A stretch of DNA of 5,712 bases from Candidatus Brevibacterium intestinigallinarum (GCA_019117325.1 DWZY01000197.1:1-5712), one strand, 5' to 3'. Numbered from the stretch's first letter, positions 1 through 5,589 are shown. The notes: a model not told the origin generated them from the sequence alone. Made by a program: numbers and translations.

Positions 1-440
1 GTGACAGCACCGCAGCTGTCGTGTCCCAGCACGACCAGGAGCGGTGTGTTGAGCAGGTCGACGGCGTACTCGAGGGTGCCCAGGACCACGCCGTCGGTCA
101 CCTGCCCGGCGGTGCGGATGACGAACATCTCGCCCAGGCCCACGTCGAAGATCATCTCTGCCGCGACGCGGGAGTCCGAGCACCCGAAGAGGGCGACGAA
201 CGGCTCCTGCGTGTTCGCCAGCGCGGAGCGCCGGTCCGCACCCTGGTTGGGGTGCAGGGGAGTGCCAGCGACGAAGCGCTCATTGCCCTCGTGGATCGCC
301 TGCAGGGCGTCCGCGGGAGTCATGAAGCGGCGGGCAGGGCTCACGCGCTCGATGCGGCGGTCCTCGGCGGTCTCATGAGCCGCGTCTGCCGTGCTCGTGC
401 CCGCTGTGCCACCGGCGGTGGGCTCGAATCCCTCCGCCAT
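1..440 (-). CDS. beta-class carbonic anhydrase, 3' end outside window (146 codons seen)
   Basis: A zinc enzyme that interconverts CO2 and bicarbonate in the cytoplasm. The translated part contains the beta-carbonic anhydrase signatures: GCSDSRV with zinc ligand Cys87 and the catalytic Asp89-Arg91 pair, then GHDSCGAV with zinc ligands His140 and Cys143. Upstream of these are the family-typical ALQAIHEGNERFVAG segment (45-59) and the VIRTAG strand (107-112). All three zinc ligands are present, so the visible part looks intact; the C-terminal portion is cut by the window edge. I chose the ATG at 440-438 because it overlaps the glpX stop codon as TGATG and has AGGGG nine bases upstream, inside the glpX end. 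This gives about 39 extra, Ala/Thr/Glu-rich residues before Met40 (323-321), an alternative start with a poorer ribosome site. The overlap implies co-transcription and translational coupling with glpX. The family call is nearly certain; the start is likely. Confidence 0.95.
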   Translation of the reverse strand, partial: MAEGFEPTAGGTAGTSTADAAHETAEDRRIERVSPARRFMTPADALQAIHEGNERFVAGTPLHPNQGADRRSALANTQEPFVALFGCSDSRVAAEMIFDVGLGEMFVIRTAGQVTDGVVLGTLEYAVDLLNTPLLVVLGHDSCGAV

Positions 441-1588
441 CAGACGAGGCCCCTGCTCTGCGCCTCGCGCGCGGCGGCCTCGTACGAGTGCGTCTTGTCG
501 AGGCGGTGCTCGGCATAGACGTTGCGGACGGTGCCGGACGTCGATCGCATGACGAGCGAGTGCGTGTGGACGCGGTCGCCCTCGTAGCGGACGCCGTCCA
601 GCAGGTCACCGCTGCTGATGCCGGTGGCGACGAAGTACGTGTTGTCGCCGCGGACCAGATCATCCGTGGTGAGCACCGCATCGAGGTCGTGGCCCTGCGC
701 CACCGCTGCCTCGCGCTCCGCCTCCGACTGCGGCCACAGCCGGCCCTGGATGACGCCGCCCAGCGCCTTGATCGCGCACGCGGTGATGATGCCCTCCGGC
801 GTGCCGCCGATCCCGTAGAGCATGTCGATGCCGGTGCCGGGCCTCACCGCGGCCATCGCGCCGGCGACATCGCCGTCCGTGATGAGACGGATGCGGGCGC
901 CGGCCTCGCGGACCTCGTCGATGTACTTCTGGTGGCGCGGGCGGTCGAGGATCGTGATCGTGATGTTCGAGGTGTCCGTGCCCTTCGCCTTCGCGGCCCG
1001 GCGGATGTTCTCGCCGATCGGCAGGCGCAGGTCGACGACGTCGGCGATCTCCGCACCCACTGCGAGCTTCTCCATGTAGAAGACGGCAGACGGGTCCAGC
1101 ATCGCGCCGGTCTCGGACACGGCCATGACGGAGATCGCGCCGGGCATGCCGCGGGCGGTCAGCGTCGTGCCCTCGACGGGGTCGACCGCGACGTCGACGT
1201 GCGCGCCGGAGCCGTCGCCCACGCGCTCGCCGTTGTAGAGCATGGGCGCTTCGTCCTTCTCGCCCTCGCCGATCACCACGGTGCCGTCCATGCTGACGCT
1301 GGAGAGGACGTTGCGCATCGCGGCGACCGCGGCGCCGTCCGCTGCCAGCTTGTCGCCGCGGCCCACCCACGGGCCCGCTGCGATCGCGGCGGCCTCGGTC
1401 ACGCGCACCAGCTCCAGTGCGAGGTTGCGGTCCGGTGCGCCCTCCTGGATCCGGAGGCTCTCCGACCAGGAGTCCGTCACGGCGACGGGGGGTGCGCTCA
1501 GGTCGACACGGCCGGAGGCCGAGGGGACCTTGGGAGAGTCGGAATCGGGGGTGTCTGCGGAGGACGGTGCGGGGCTGTTGTCTGCCAT
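440..1588 (-). CDS. glpX: class II fructose-1,6-bisphosphatase (GlpX)
   Basis: Hydrolyses fructose 1,6-bisphosphate to fructose 6-phosphate, the committing step of gluconeogenesis, in the cytoplasm with a divalent metal. The 382-residue product carries the GlpX motifs in order: Asp84; IGEGEKDEAPML (106-117, Glu108); DPVEGTT (136-142, Asp136, Glu139, Thr141); Tyr171; DRPRH (215-219); ITDGDV (236-241, Asp238, Asp240); GGTPEG (261-266, Glu265). Their spacing agrees with the active-site residues I recall for E. coli GlpX, except that a Lys there is Arg216 here. The first ~40 residues are a Ser/Pro/Asp-rich extension, probably disordered, which makes the protein longer than the roughly 336-residue E. 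coli enzyme. Start: ATG at 1588 (MADN). ATG at 1597 (MRGMADN) is possible; neither has a well-spaced ribosome site, and a -10-like element places +1 near 1588, so a leaderless mRNA is likely. It is divergent from the DUF4245 gene and coupled to the carbonic anhydrase downstream. The open frame running further upstream to 2032 is spurious. Confidence 0.96.
   Translation of the reverse strand: MADNSPAPSSADTPDSDSPKVPSASGRVDLSAPPVAVTDSWSESLRIQEGAPDRNLALELVRVTEAAAIAAGPWVGRGDKLAADGAAVAAMRNVLSSVSMDGTVVIGEGEKDEAPMLYNGERVGDGSGAHVDVAVDPVEGTTLTARGMPGAISVMAVSETGAMLDPSAVFYMEKLAVGAEIADVVDLRLPIGENIRRAAKAKGTDTSNITITILDRPRHQKYIDEVREAGARIRLITDGDVAGAMAAVRPGTGIDMLYGIGGTPEGIITACAIKALGGVIQGRLWPQSEAEREAAVAQGHDLDAVLTTDDLVRGDNTYFVATGISSGDLLDGVRYEGDRVHTHSLVMRSTSGTVRNVYAEHRLDKTHSYEAAAREAQSRGLV
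450..454 (-). promoter_or_regulatory. Shine-Dalgarno site for the carbonic anhydrase gene
   Basis: AGGGG on the minus strand, nine bases before the ATG at 440-438 and wholly inside the last codons of glpX. It supports that ATG, rather than the internal Met40, as the start. A ribosome finishing glpX would also be placed for re-initiation at the TGATG junction. Confidence 0.5.
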
Positions 1589-1595
1589 GCCCCTC

Positions 1596-1601
1596 ATTGT
1601 G
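1596..1601 (-). promoter_or_regulatory. candidate -10 element of glpX, leaderless start
   Basis: CACAAT on the minus strand agrees with TATAAT at four of six positions. Seven bases separate it from the ATG at 1588, so transcription would begin at or next to the start codon. No convincing -35 hexamer is seen 16-18 bases upstream (GCATCG at 17). The AGGGG just before the ATG is only one base away, too close to act as a normal ribosome site. Placement is inferred from motif spacing only. Confidence 0.35.
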
Positions 1602-1625
1602 CCACTGGGCGGCCCGGACGATGCC

Positions 1626-1644
1626 GGGACCGCCGATTGGTCCC
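1626..1644. repeat. inverted repeat in the glpX/DUF4245 divergent region
   Basis: Perfect 6-bp arms GGGACC (1626-1631) and GGTCCC (1639-1644) around a 7-bp spacer. It lies in the middle of the 84-bp divergent region and overlaps the proposed -35 of the DUF4245 gene. Its size and place suit an operator for a dimeric regulator, but 6-bp arms in GC-rich DNA can arise by chance. Confidence 0.3.
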
Positions 1645-1666
1645 CTCCCGCCGGTGCTGGGACACT
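1637..1666 (+). promoter_or_regulatory. candidate promoter of the DUF4245 gene
   Basis: TTGGTC (1637-1642) and GACACT (1661-1666) are separated by 18 bases; each agrees with the sigma-70-type consensus at three of six positions, including the A at position 2 and T at position 6 of the -10. Six bases after the -10 is the GTG at 1673, so the mRNA would be leaderless. The absence of any purine-rich ribosome site before that GTG supports this. It is a motif-level inference. Confidence 0.35.
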
Positions 1667-1672
1667 GTGCGT

Positions 1673-2413
1673 GTGAACGACCAGAAGCATGATCCGCGCC
1701 CGGAGCTCCCGTCGACGACCGCCCGCTACGGCGGTCTCGAGGGCGCGGAAGCGCAGCAGGAGGGCCCGGAGCTCTTCCCGGGCGAGAAGGCGCTCGCCCG
1801 GACGAAGGCCGGATCGCGCGAGGAGATGCGCGTCCTGCGCCGTCACTACAACTGGGTCAACATGGTCATCGCGCTGGTGGCCTGCTTCGTGCTGGTGGGT
1901 GCGGCGCTCATGCTGGCGCCCCGGCCCACCGGCGACCTCGCGCGTGACGTCGATCACGCCGCGATCGCAGAGACCGCGCAGGGGTCCGCCCCGTTCGTCC
2001 TGTCCGTCCCGGAGCTGCCGCAGGGATGGCACGCGAACGCCGCCTCACTGCGCGAGGACGGGGCGCCCCCGGCGGAGACCTGGTACGTGGCCGCCGTGGA
2101 TGCGGAGGCGGACGAGTGGATGGATCTGCGTCAGGTCGAGGCGGATGAGGTGCCCGAGGCCTGGGCGGACCTGCAGCTGGAGGACTTCGCCGTCACAGGT
2201 GAGTCGGATCTGGAGGGACTGAGTTTCGAGCGGTACTCCGCCACGAGCGGTTCCGACATCGCCCTGCTGGGCGATGTCGAGGGCACGCGCCTGCTCATCA
2301 AGGGCTCCGGTGACTGGGGCAGTCTCGAAGCGCTGGCGACCAGCGCCGTGGCCTCGGTCGTCGAGCGGACAGCCGCCGGCGCCGATGAGGAGCCCGCTGT
2401 CACGGACAGCTGA
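1673..2413 (+). CDS. DUF4245-family single-pass membrane protein, function unknown
   Basis: A 246-residue protein matching the actinobacterial DUF4245 family in architecture and context (the M. tuberculosis member sits next to glpX). Residues 1-60 are hydrophilic and cytoplasmic, ending in a basic stretch (REEMRVLRRH, 49-58). One hydrophobic segment follows (about 62-82, MVIALVACFVLVGAALML), then an extracytoplasmic domain with the family-typical VPELPQGW (112-119) and ETWYVA (135-140), then an acidic tail. The charge pattern predicts N-inside, C-outside; there is no lipobox. GTG at 1673 is chosen because it lies at the spacing expected for a leaderless start; GTG at 1667 is possible. A longer open frame upstream to 488 is a shadow of glpX. 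The last codons and the TGA lie inside a long hairpin. No enzymatic motif is seen. A role linked to envelope or to neighbouring metabolism cannot be decided from sequence. Confidence 0.88.
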   Translation: MNDQKHDPRPELPSTTARYGGLEGAEAQQEGPELFPGEKALARTKAGSREEMRVLRRHYNWVNMVIALVACFVLVGAALMLAPRPTGDLARDVDHAAIAETAQGSAPFVLSVPELPQGWHANAASLREDGAPPAETWYVAAVDAEADEWMDLRQVEADEVPEAWADLQLEDFAVTGESDLEGLSFERYSATSGSDIALLGDVEGTRLLIKGSGDWGSLEALATSAVASVVERTAAGADEEPAVTDS

Positions 2414-2470
2414 CCCTGTGACAGGCACTCGCGCACGGGCGTGGGTGCCTGTCACAGGGTCAGCTGTCCG
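2403..2470. terminator. very strong hairpin, probable bidirectional terminator
   Basis: Positions 2403-2428 and 2445-2470 are perfect reverse complements over 26 bp. Inside them, 2429-2434 and 2439-2444 can pair further (with two G-U pairs on the plus strand), leaving a 4-base loop ACGG at 2435-2438, so the RNA could form a stem of about 32 bp. It sits between convergent genes: the left arm holds the last codons and TGA (2411-2413) of the DUF4245 gene, and the right arm ends 12 bases from the xseB stop. No U-tract follows on either strand, so it would be a U-less terminator of the type proposed for actinobacteria, or an RNase III-cut or end-protecting structure. Confidence 0.75.
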
Positions 2471-2482
2471 GCAGGTCGTCAG

Positions 2483-2737
2483 TCAGTCGTCGGACTGCTC
2501 GTCGCGTGCAGCGCGCGCCTTCTCCAGCCGGTCCTTCGCCCCGTCGAGCCAGGCCTGGCAGCGGTCTGCCAGTGCCTCGCCGCGCTCCCACAGGCGCAGG
2601 GAGTCCTCGAGGGTGAGGTTGCCCGCCTCCAGGGTGCGGACGGTCGTGACCAGTTCCTCGCGCGCCTGCTCGTAGCTGAGGGCGTCGACGCCCGCTGCGG
2701 CGTCGTCCTGCGGTGCGGGTGCGGCATCAGTCGTCAA
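2483..2737 (-). CDS. xseB: exodeoxyribonuclease VII small subunit
   Basis: Small helical subunit of exonuclease VII, which binds XseA and is needed for degradation of single-stranded DNA to oligonucleotides. The 84-residue product has the family core YEQAREELVTTVRTLEAGNL (22-41) followed by TLEDSLRLWERGEALADRCQ (42-61), the typical VxxLExGxLxLEDSLxLxExG pattern, and an acidic C-terminus. Residues 1-20 are an Ala/Asp-rich leader. The start is TTG (2737-2735): AGGAGG lies five bases upstream and there is no in-frame ATG near it. It overlaps the 3' end of xseA by 11 bp, so the two are one operon with coupled translation, giving matched subunit supply. Transcription ends at the hairpin 2403-2470. 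Confidence 0.96.
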   Translation of the reverse strand: MTTDAAPAPQDDAAAGVDALSYEQAREELVTTVRTLEAGNLTLEDSLRLWERGEALADRCQAWLDGAKDRLEKARAARDEQSDD

Positions 2738-4049
2738 GGGAGCCTCCTGTGGCGGTGTCTGCTGTGTGGGGGTCGGGCGTCGTGTCCGTCACCTGCGCGC
2801 CGATCCGGCCGGCGGCCAGGCGGATGGACACGTGGTCACCGGGTGCGACCTGGTCGGTGCTGCGGACGGCGTCGCCGGAGTCCGTCTGGACGACGGCATA
2901 GCCGCGGGCCAGCGTGTTGAGCGGCGAGAGGCTGCGCACCTGGGTCCGCAGGTGCTCCACCTCTGCGCCCGCGCGGGACACGAGGCCGGACTGCGCCTGC
3001 CAGGCCCGGGCCCGCAGCGTGGCGGTCTCCTGCACGCGACCGGTCAGCATCGTCTGCGGCTGGGCGAGGGCCGGTCGATTTCGCACGTCCGCGAGAGCGC
3101 GCGCCTCTGCCGTGAGGAACCGGTCCAGTGCGCCGTTGAGCGAGGCGCGGGCCTGCAGGATGCCCATCTGCTCCTCCGCGACATCCGGGACGATCCGCTT
3201 GGCCGCATCCGTGGGGGTCGAGGCGCGCAGGTCCGCGACCTCGTCCAGCAACGGCCGGTCCGCCTCGTGGCCGATCGCGGAGACGATGGGGGTGGTTGCG
3301 GCGTGGACGGCGCGCACCAGCGCCTCGTTGGAGAACGGCAGGAGGTCTTCCATGCTGCCGCCTCCGCGCGCGATGACGATGACGTCGACGTCCGGGTGCG
3401 CATCGAGGTCCTGGAGCGCGGCCATCACCTGGGGCACCGCGTTGGTGCCCTGCGTGGCGGCGTTGCGCACCTCGAACTCGACGGCCGGCCAGCGCAGCGT
3501 CGCATTGCGCATGACGTCCTTCATCGCGTCCGAGTCGTGGCCCGTGATGAGGCCGATCCGGGAGGGCAGGAACGGCAGGGGGCGCTTGTGCGCCGGGTCG
3601 AACAGGCCCTCAGCCGCGAGCATCCGCTTGAGCTGCTCGAGGCGGGCCAGCAGTTCGCCCAGCCCCACGGCGCGCACGTCATAGGCCTGCATCGTGAGCC
3701 GGCCCTTGGCCAGCCAGTAGTTGGCCTTCGCCTGCACGACGACGCGCGCACCTTCTGTCAGCGGGGCGTCCAGCCGGTCGCGGACGTTGCGCCAGATCTG
3801 GACGGGGAGCGAGATGTCCTCCGTCGTGTCGTGGAGGGTGAGGTAGCTGGCGCCGGCCCGGTGGGACATCTCGATGATCTGTCCCTCGATCCAGACGGTC
3901 GACATCCGGTCGATGTAGTCCTTCATCTTGCGCGCCAGCAGGCTGACGGGCCACGGGTTGTCCGCGCTGGTGTCCGCCGCCGTCACGGGGAGGTCCTGCG
4001 GGGCGGACTCGCCCAGCGTCCCCGGGGTGCCCGAGATCCTCTGCGCCAT
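2727..4049 (-). CDS. xseA: exodeoxyribonuclease VII large subunit
   Basis: Catalytic subunit of exonuclease VII, a cytoplasmic nuclease acting on single-stranded DNA ends in repair and recombination. The 440-residue product (E. coli about 456) has an N-terminal OB-fold (about 33-130, with VWIEGQIIEMS at 52-62), then the catalytic domain: IGLITGHDSDAMKDV (165-179), VIARGGGSMEDLLPFSNE (225-242) and SAIGHEADRPLLDEVADLRA (257-276). Asp178, Arg228, His261 and Asp264 have the same spacing as the essential Asp155, Arg205, His238 and Asp241 that I recall for E. coli XseA. A helical region (290-370) and the SLSPLNTLARGYAVV segment (373-387) complete the family layout, so the gene looks intact. ATG at 4049 is chosen because AAGGAGG lies eight bases upstream; the frame stays open to 4130 but without support. 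It is the first gene of the xseA-xseB operon and divergent from the glycosyltransferase locus. Confidence 0.97.
   Translation of the reverse strand: MAQRISGTPGTLGESAPQDLPVTAADTSADNPWPVSLLARKMKDYIDRMSTVWIEGQIIEMSHRAGASYLTLHDTTEDISLPVQIWRNVRDRLDAPLTEGARVVVQAKANYWLAKGRLTMQAYDVRAVGLGELLARLEQLKRMLAAEGLFDPAHKRPLPFLPSRIGLITGHDSDAMKDVMRNATLRWPAVEFEVRNAATQGTNAVPQVMAALQDLDAHPDVDVIVIARGGGSMEDLLPFSNEALVRAVHAATTPIVSAIGHEADRPLLDEVADLRASTPTDAAKRIVPDVAEEQMGILQARASLNGALDRFLTAEARALADVRNRPALAQPQTMLTGRVQETATLRARAWQAQSGLVSRAGAEVEHLRTQVRSLSPLNTLARGYAVVQTDSGDAVRSTDQVAPGDHVSIRLAAGRIGAQVTDTTPDPHTADTATGGSLDD
2743..2748 (-). promoter_or_regulatory. Shine-Dalgarno site deciding the TTG start of xseB
   Basis: A full AGGAGG on the minus strand, five bases (CTCCC) before the TTG at 2737. 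It lies in the xseA GGS codons near the C-terminus. It makes the TTG start convincing and lets xseB be translated from within the xseA reading frame. Confidence 0.8.
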
Positions 4050-4057
4050 GTCGAGGT

Positions 4058-4063
4058 CCTCCT
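4058..4063 (-). promoter_or_regulatory. Shine-Dalgarno site of xseA
   Basis: AGGAGG (within AAGGAGG) on the minus strand, eight bases before the ATG at 4049. It selects this start over the 27 extra in-frame codons upstream. Confidence 0.8.
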
Positions 4064-4078
4064 TCGATGTCCGTGCCC

Positions 4079-4084
4079 ACTGTA
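4079..4084 (-). promoter_or_regulatory. candidate -10 element of xseA
   Basis: TACAGT on the minus strand matches TATAAT at four of six positions, including the key T1, A2 and T6. It would start transcription near 4072, giving a leader of roughly 23 bases that contains the AGGAGG site. No good -35 hexamer is visible 16-18 bases upstream in the GC-rich sequence. Confidence 0.4.
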
Positions 4085-4128
4085 GTGCCCACCCCGGACA
4101 CGGCCCCGGACCACGGGAGACCGTGTAC

Positions 4129-4144
4129 ATGAGAGCCCTCTCAT
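4129..4144. repeat. perfect 16-bp palindrome, operator candidate
   Basis: ATGAGAG (4129-4135), CC, CTCTCAT (4138-4144): two perfect 7-bp arms with a 2-bp centre. It is in the divergent region, about 45 bp from the proposed xseA -10 and about 33 bp from the proposed glycosyltransferase -10. CATGAG recurs at 4164-4169. Its form suits binding by a dimeric transcription factor; it resembles neither the actinobacterial LexA box nor another site I can name. Confidence 0.45.
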
Positions 4145-4161
4145 CCGCGCATCATCCGCGC
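4141..4161. repeat. 10-bp direct repeat with 11-bp period
   Basis: TCATCCGCGC occurs at 4141-4150 and again at 4152-4161. The period of 11 bp, about one DNA turn, would put both copies on the same helix face. The first copy shares its TCAT with the right arm of the palindrome at 4129-4144, and the second lies where the -35 of the glycosyltransferase promoter would be. Confidence 0.45.
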
Positions 4162-4176
4162 TTCATGAGCCGTTCC

Positions 4177-4182
4177 TAGCGT
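4177..4182 (+). promoter_or_regulatory. candidate -10 element of the glycosyltransferase operon
   Basis: TAGCGT fits the TANNNT pattern usual in actinobacterial promoters. Transcription would start near 4189, giving a leader of about 45 bases to the ATG at 4234. There is no recognisable -35; the direct repeat lies in that position, which would fit activator-dependent expression. Confidence 0.4.
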
Positions 4183-4203
4183 GGACACCATCACGGACAG
4201 GAG

Positions 4204-4217
4204 CCGACCCCGGTCGG
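4204..4217 (+). repeat. small hairpin between an SD-like site and an ATG
   Basis: CCGACC (4204-4209) and GGTCGG (4212-4217) are perfect complements with a 2-base centre; as RNA the closing C-G pair would open to give a 5-bp stem and a 4-base loop. AGGAG (4199-4203) lies directly before it and the in-frame ATG at 4219 one base after it. It could modulate initiation at 4219 or at 4234, or be coincidental. Confidence 0.35.
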
Positions 4218-4220
4218 CAT

Positions 4221-4226
4221 GAGGGA
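4221..4226 (+). promoter_or_regulatory. Shine-Dalgarno site favouring the ATG at 4234
   Basis: GAGGGA lies seven bases before the ATG at 4234, the usual distance. The competing site AGGAG at 4199-4203 is 15 bases from the ATG at 4219, too far unless the intervening hairpin shortens the distance. On this basis 4234 is the preferred start, without certainty. Confidence 0.5.
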
Positions 4227-4233
4227 AGCGGGA

Positions 4234-5589
4234 ATGCGCATGAGGACACCGGAGCACGGGCGGGAGCTGCGCGTCGCGCTGTACTCCCACGACTCGGTGG
4301 GGCTGGGCCACACCCGCCGCAACCTGGCGATCGCCCAGGCGCTGGCGGACAGCCTGCCCGCCCTCACCGGCCGCACCGTGTCCGGACTCCTCATCACCGG
4401 TGAGCGGTCCGCCCCGTCGTTCCGCGCTCCCCGCGGCTTCGACTGGGTCGTCATGCCCGGGATCCGCAAGGGGCACGGACACTACGAGGCCCGCACGCTG
4501 GCGGTCCAGCCGGGTCGGGTGCTGGACATCAGGTCCGCCGTCATCTCCGCAGCGCTCACCTCGTTCCGTCCCCACCTCGTCATCGTCGACCGGCATGCGC
4601 TGGGTGTCGACGGGGAACTGGCGGAGCCCCTGCGCGCGCTGCGCGCCGCGAAGCCGGACACCCGCTTCGTCCTGGGTCTGCGCGAGGTCCTCGACGCGCC
4701 GCACGCGGTGCGCGCGGAATGGGAGAAGGTGGGCGTCGACCGCGTGGCCGCACTGTTCGACCGGATCTGGGTGTACGGCGACCGCGCCGTCCACGACCCG
4801 CTGGCCACCGGTGAGCTGCCGGGAGCGCTGTCCGGAATGGTCGACTTCACGGGTCTGCTGGCCCAGGGGCGGAAGACCTCCGGGCGGGCGCCCGCCGCAC
4901 GCAGGCCCTTCGTCGTCACGATGGTGGGCGGTGGCGGGGACGGTGTGCACCTGGCTCGCGCGGCGGCCGCCGCACCCGTGCCTGCGGGCATGCAGCACCT
5001 GGTCGTCACGGGACCGCAGATGCCGTCCGAGGACCGCTCCCTCGTCGAGGCCGCCGCCGGCCCCGCGACCCGGGTGACCGCGCGGGTGGCCGATGGTCTC
5101 GCTTACCTCCGCCGCGCCGCGGCCGCCGTCACCATGGGCGGCTACAACACCATGGCCGAGGTCCTCACGACCGACACCCCCGTGCTCGTCGCTCCGCGCA
5201 CGGATCCGCGCACCGAGCAGCTCATCCGCGTCCGCGGACTGGCCCGCGCCGGAGCGGTCGACATGATCGACCCCGCCCTGGTCGACGCGGAGGCGGTGGG
5301 CGACTGGCTGGCAGCTGCGGTCGCGGACCGTGGCGCAGCCGATCGGCAGGCTGCGGCACGTCGCTGCCTCGACCTGGCGGGCCTGGACCACGTCGTCGAC
5401 CTGGCGGCCTCCCTGGCCGCCCGGCCAACTCGAGACACAGTCGCCGCGAGTCCCGCTCGCGACACCGTTGCCGCGCAGTCCGCGACCGCTGGTCTCGTGC
5501 CAGCCCCGGTCCCCGCCTCCGTCCCGGCTGGCGCCGATCCCAACCCCGCATCCGTTCCGACCACAGGAGTCCTCCGTGCTGCGATCTGA
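4234..5589 (+). CDS. GT-B fold glycosyltransferase, MurG/COG4671-like
   Basis: A predicted cytoplasmic glycosyltransferase that would transfer sugar from a nucleotide-sugar to an unknown acceptor. The 451-residue product has an N-terminal Rossmann domain opening with RVALYSHDSVGLGHTRRNLA (13-32), a form typical of COG4671 'predicted glycosyltransferase' proteins. A mid-protein strand-loop VVTMVGGGGDG (227-237) begins the C-terminal domain, which carries MGGYNTMAEVL (301-311), then TPVLVAPRTDP (315-325) and EQLIRVRGLARAG (328-340). The last two blocks correspond to the donor-binding region of MurG-like enzymes. There is no signal peptide or membrane segment. From about residue 396 a low-complexity Ala/Pro/Val/Thr tail follows, with RDTVAA twice (400-405, 409-414). 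ATG at 4234 is preferred; 4219 and 4240 are alternatives. It overlaps the next glycosyltransferase by 14 bp and is divergent from xseA. Substrate cannot be told; the 'UDP-GlcNAc' donor of MurG should not be assumed. Confidence 0.85.
   Translation: MRMRTPEHGRELRVALYSHDSVGLGHTRRNLAIAQALADSLPALTGRTVSGLLITGERSAPSFRAPRGFDWVVMPGIRKGHGHYEARTLAVQPGRVLDIRSAVISAALTSFRPHLVIVDRHALGVDGELAEPLRALRAAKPDTRFVLGLREVLDAPHAVRAEWEKVGVDRVAALFDRIWVYGDRAVHDPLATGELPGALSGMVDFTGLLAQGRKTSGRAPAARRPFVVTMVGGGGDGVHLARAAAAAPVPAGMQHLVVTGPQMPSEDRSLVEAAAGPATRVTARVADGLAYLRRAAAAVTMGGYNTMAEVLTTDTPVLVAPRTDPRTEQLIRVRGLARAGAVDMIDPALVDAEAVGDWLAAAVADRGAADRQAAARRCLDLAGLDHVVDLAASLAARPTRDTVAASPARDTVAAQSATAGLVPAPVPASVPAGADPNPASVPTTGVLRAAI
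5565..5569 (+). promoter_or_regulatory. Shine-Dalgarno site of the second glycosyltransferase
   Basis: AGGAG, six bases before the GTG at 5576, lies inside the final codons of the preceding gene. It fixes the GTG start and indicates coupled translation. Confidence 0.75.

Noticed and set aside
488..1672. Plus-strand frame continuous with the DUF4245 gene, giving a 641-residue protein
   Set aside because: It is antisense to glpX, with Arg/Asp/His-rich nonsense composition; the real gene starts at the GTG at 1673.
2045..2455. Minus-strand frame whose start lies in the hairpin, with a repeated VTGSAVR-like N-terminus
   Set aside because: The apparent peptide repeat (also present on the plus strand) is produced by the palindromic DNA itself; the rest is antisense to the DUF4245 gene.
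2766..4085. 439-codon plus-strand frame opposite xseA
   Set aside because: Shadow of xseA; no domain, composition typical of reverse-strand frames.
4091..4126. CCCCGGA direct repeats and ACACGG/CCGTGT inverted arms upstream of xseA
   Set aside because: Short, GC-only, irregular spacing; not distinguishable from background composition.
5445..5461. Small inverted repeat CGCGAG-N5-CTCGCG in the glycosyltransferase tail
   Set aside because: Six-bp GC arms inside coding sequence are common by chance here and no gene boundary is near.
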